Assembly (NCBI GenBank): GCA_019242385.1
Contig: JAFAVO010000049.1
Location: forward strand, 1-7,758
From: Gammaproteobacteria bacterium
Lineage (GTDB): Bacteria > Pseudomonadota > Gammaproteobacteria > Steroidobacterales > Steroidobacteraceae
Reading direction: 5' to 3'
DNA length: 7,758 nt
Every line of letters starts with the position of its first letter. The stretch's first letter is position 1. The notes under the pieces were generated by a model. It had not been told where the DNA came from and ran no database searches. It worked only from the letters and a program-made list of their open reading frames with translations. The position numbers and the translations under genes are program-made. This document shows, piece after piece, positions 6,123-7,758 of the stretch.

Positions 6123-7758
6123 TCATTTCCCGCCGAATTCGGCTCTGAGCGAGACATACCACATCCGCGGAGCGTTGTAGTAGCAGCCCACCTCGCCAGC
6201 TCCAGCGTTGGGTGAGCCGGCGGTGCAGTAGCGGTCATCGGTGAGATTCGTTCCGCCGACCGCGAGGTCATATTTCCCGCCGGAGGAGATGTAGTGCAAT
6301 GAAGCGTCCAGTTGTCGCGACGCGGGCCGTCGCAGCTCCGGCGTATTCAGTGAGTCGTTCCACATCTCCGAGGTGTAGGTGAACGCCGCAAGCAGCCGCA
6401 GCGTCGCCTGGCTCGGCAACAGGTAGTCGTAGCTCGGCCAGATGGTCCCCTTCCACTTCGGCGTCTTCGGCAGCTGCGCATCGAGCTGCGTGACACCGGG
6501 GGGATTTATGGCGCACACCGGATGGGGCCCACCCGCGCCCGGGACTATTGCCGTAGACGGGCAGACATTCGTGCCATCCGGCAGCAGGTACTGCGGAATG
6601 TTGGCGTTCGGATTCACGTAGGTGTAGTAGGCATCGATATAAGACCCGGAGAGATTGATCTGCAGGCCGCCGCCGACCAGCCATTGCAGCTCGAGCTCCG
6701 CCCCCTTGATCTTGGCGTTGCCGGCGTTGGTGTAGACCGGCGAGATGCCCTGCTGGACGTTGAGCTGGATGCCGGTGTAGTCGGTGTAATAGACCGCCGC
6801 GTTGGTGAGCAGCCGGCGGCCAAACCATTCGGACTTGAGCCCGAGCTCGTAGGTGCTCGAATACTCCGGATTGAACCGGGCGAAGGTCGGATCCTGGATG
6901 ACGGCCGACAGGCGCGTCGTCCAGCCGCCCTGCTTGAAGCCCTTCGCCCAGCTCGCGTAGGCCATCACATCGGGAGTGAAGTGGTACTGAATGCCTACCT
7001 TCGGATCGAAGATGTCCCAGCTCTGGCTGTCGGGGGTGTCGGGGAAATAGCGCAGGAACGGCTGCCCGGTCACGATCGGGAAGAGGGTGGACCCCAGCGG
7101 GAAGGAGTTCAGATCGCTCTGGCCGCCGAGGAAACTGGTCTTGACGTGCGTGTAGCGCCCACCGGCTGTGAAGCCCCAATTGCCCAGGCGGTAATCGAGG
7201 TTGAGGAACGCTGCGTAATCCTCATTCTGGACGTCGTTGGCCACGTCATAGACGTACAGAATGCTCTCGAATGGCACGTAATCGTGCACGTAGCCCGCCT
7301 CCTTGAAGTAGTACAGGCCGGCCACGTAGTTGAGGTTGTTGTCCAGGGCCTTGCCGAGCAGCTGGAACTCCTGCGAGACCTGCCACTGATGCTGCGCGTC
7401 GGTAACCTCCTGCAGTGTTTCCGGTGTGCCGTCGAGGTCCGTGCCGATGTTCCACTTGATCTGGCGGTAGCCGGTGATCGACTTGAGATCCAGGGTGTCG
7501 CTCAGATGGAACACGCCGGTGGCCGAGCCGCCGAACACGTCATTACGCGCAAAGTTCGGACCGGTCGAGTAGGTCGTATCGATGTTGCCGGTTTGCGCGG
7601 CCGGAAGACTGAACCAGATGCGCGGCTGGTTCGTGCCCAGGTACGCGGTGCCAGGATGGTTGTTGATGTTGTACGGCCCCGCAGGTCCGCCGACATAGCC
7701 CGCTCCGAGGAGCGGGGCGCCGCCGACCGACAACCCCGGAACATGCGCACGCGGCTGG
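6123..7758 (-). CDS. TonB-dependent outer-membrane receptor, C-terminal beta-barrel part (cut by right edge)
   Basis: The frame is open from the right edge to a TGA at 6123-6125, giving 544 residues without a visible start. These represent most of the beta-barrel; the signal peptide, TonB box and most of the plug lie outside. Evidence is the alternating aromatic strand pattern and typical receptor signatures: DLKSITGYRQ, QVSQEFQLLG, AGLYYFKE, GFTAGGRYTH, YASWAKGFKQGGW (about 6925-6965), YELGLKSEWFGRR, a barrel-strand KIKGAELELQW, and the C-terminal NLTDDRY followed by YVSLRAEF. The chain ends EFGGK, slightly past the usual terminal aromatic residue. Two Cys pairs (codons at 6561/6513 and at 6225/6183) sit in likely surface loops. 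Such receptors import bulky or scarce ligands using TonB energy; its position at the head of an aromatic-catabolic operon suggests an aromatic substrate rather than a siderophore, which is inference. The operon promoter should be upstream of this gene, outside the window. Confidence 0.88.
   Translation of the reverse strand, partial: QPRAHVPGLSVGGAPLLGAGYVGGPAGPYNINNHPGTAYLGTNQPRIWFSLPAAQTGNIDTTYSTGPNFARNDVFGGSATGVFHLSDTLDLKSITGYRQIKWNIGTDLDGTPETLQEVTDAQHQWQVSQEFQLLGKALDNNLNYVAGLYYFKEAGYVHDYVPFESILYVYDVANDVQNEDYAAFLNLDYRLGNWGFTAGGRYTHVKTSFLGGQSDLNSFPLGSTLFPIVTGQPFLRYFPDTPDSQSWDIFDPKVGIQYHFTPDVMAYASWAKGFKQGGWTTRLSAVIQDPTFARFNPEYSSTYELGLKSEWFGRRLLTNAAVYYTDYTGIQLNVQQGISPVYTNAGNAKIKGAELELQWLVGGGLQINLSGSYIDAYYTYVNPNANIPQYLLPDGTNVCPSTAIVPGAGGPHPVCAINPPGVTQLDAQLPKTPKWKGTIWPSYDYLLPSQATLRLLAAFTYTSEMWNDSLNTPELRRPASRQLDASLHYISSGGKYDLAVGGTNLTDDRYCTAGSPNAGAGEVGCYYNAPRMWYVSLRAEFGGK

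Noticed and set aside
7731..7733. TTG as the start of the TonB-dependent receptor
   Set aside because: The frame stays open to the window edge, and a receptor beginning here would lack signal peptide and plug; the gene is simply cut.

Overview
The window is a dense, high-GC stretch of a Gram-negative chromosome. An outer-membrane TonB-dependent receptor, a LigM-type tetrahydrofolate-dependent O-demethylase and a fused LigA/LigB extradiol dioxygenase point to a proteobacterium that degrades plant- or lignin-derived aromatics. A sphingomonad or a Steroidobacter/Nevskia-like gammaproteobacterium would fit, but the sequence alone does not settle the taxon. There are six protein genes, two of them cut by the window edges. 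I see no RNA gene, insertion sequence, CRISPR array or long gene-free stretch.

Right two thirds (2701-7758, all minus strand): four genes run in one direction and look like one transcript. In transcription order they are a TonB-dependent receptor (N-terminus beyond the right edge), a ChrR-type cupin resembling 2,4'-dihydroxyacetophenone dioxygenase, a fused gallate/protocatechuate-type extradiol dioxygenase, and a LigM-family vanillate/3-O-methylgallate O-demethylase. The gaps are 93, 37 and 22 bases, and the 37-base gap holds a perfect small hairpin. The simplest reading is uptake of an aromatic compound, possible side-chain cleavage by the cupin, O-demethylation by LigM (methyl to tetrahydrofolate), and ring opening of the resulting catechol or pyrogallol acid. 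Active-site residues of LigM and of the dioxygenase are intact at nearly the same numbers as in the characterised Sphingobium SYK-6 enzymes LigM and DesB.

Left third (1-2684): an acetoacetyl-CoA synthetase gene on the plus strand converges on ligM with only 16 bases between stop codons. Divergent from it, across a 176-base intergenic region, is the first 173 codons of a minus-strand gene whose N-terminus resembles a family of PEP-utilising (phosphohistidine swivel) enzymes. That intergenic region is the only likely promoter region inside the window; the promoter of the four-gene operon must lie beyond the right edge.

The most interesting feature is the pairing of a poorly understood DAD-like cupin with LigM and a DesB-like dioxygenase behind a dedicated receptor. 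It could be a compact route for methoxylated aryl hydroxyketones or methoxybenzoates. The pathway order and substrates are inference.
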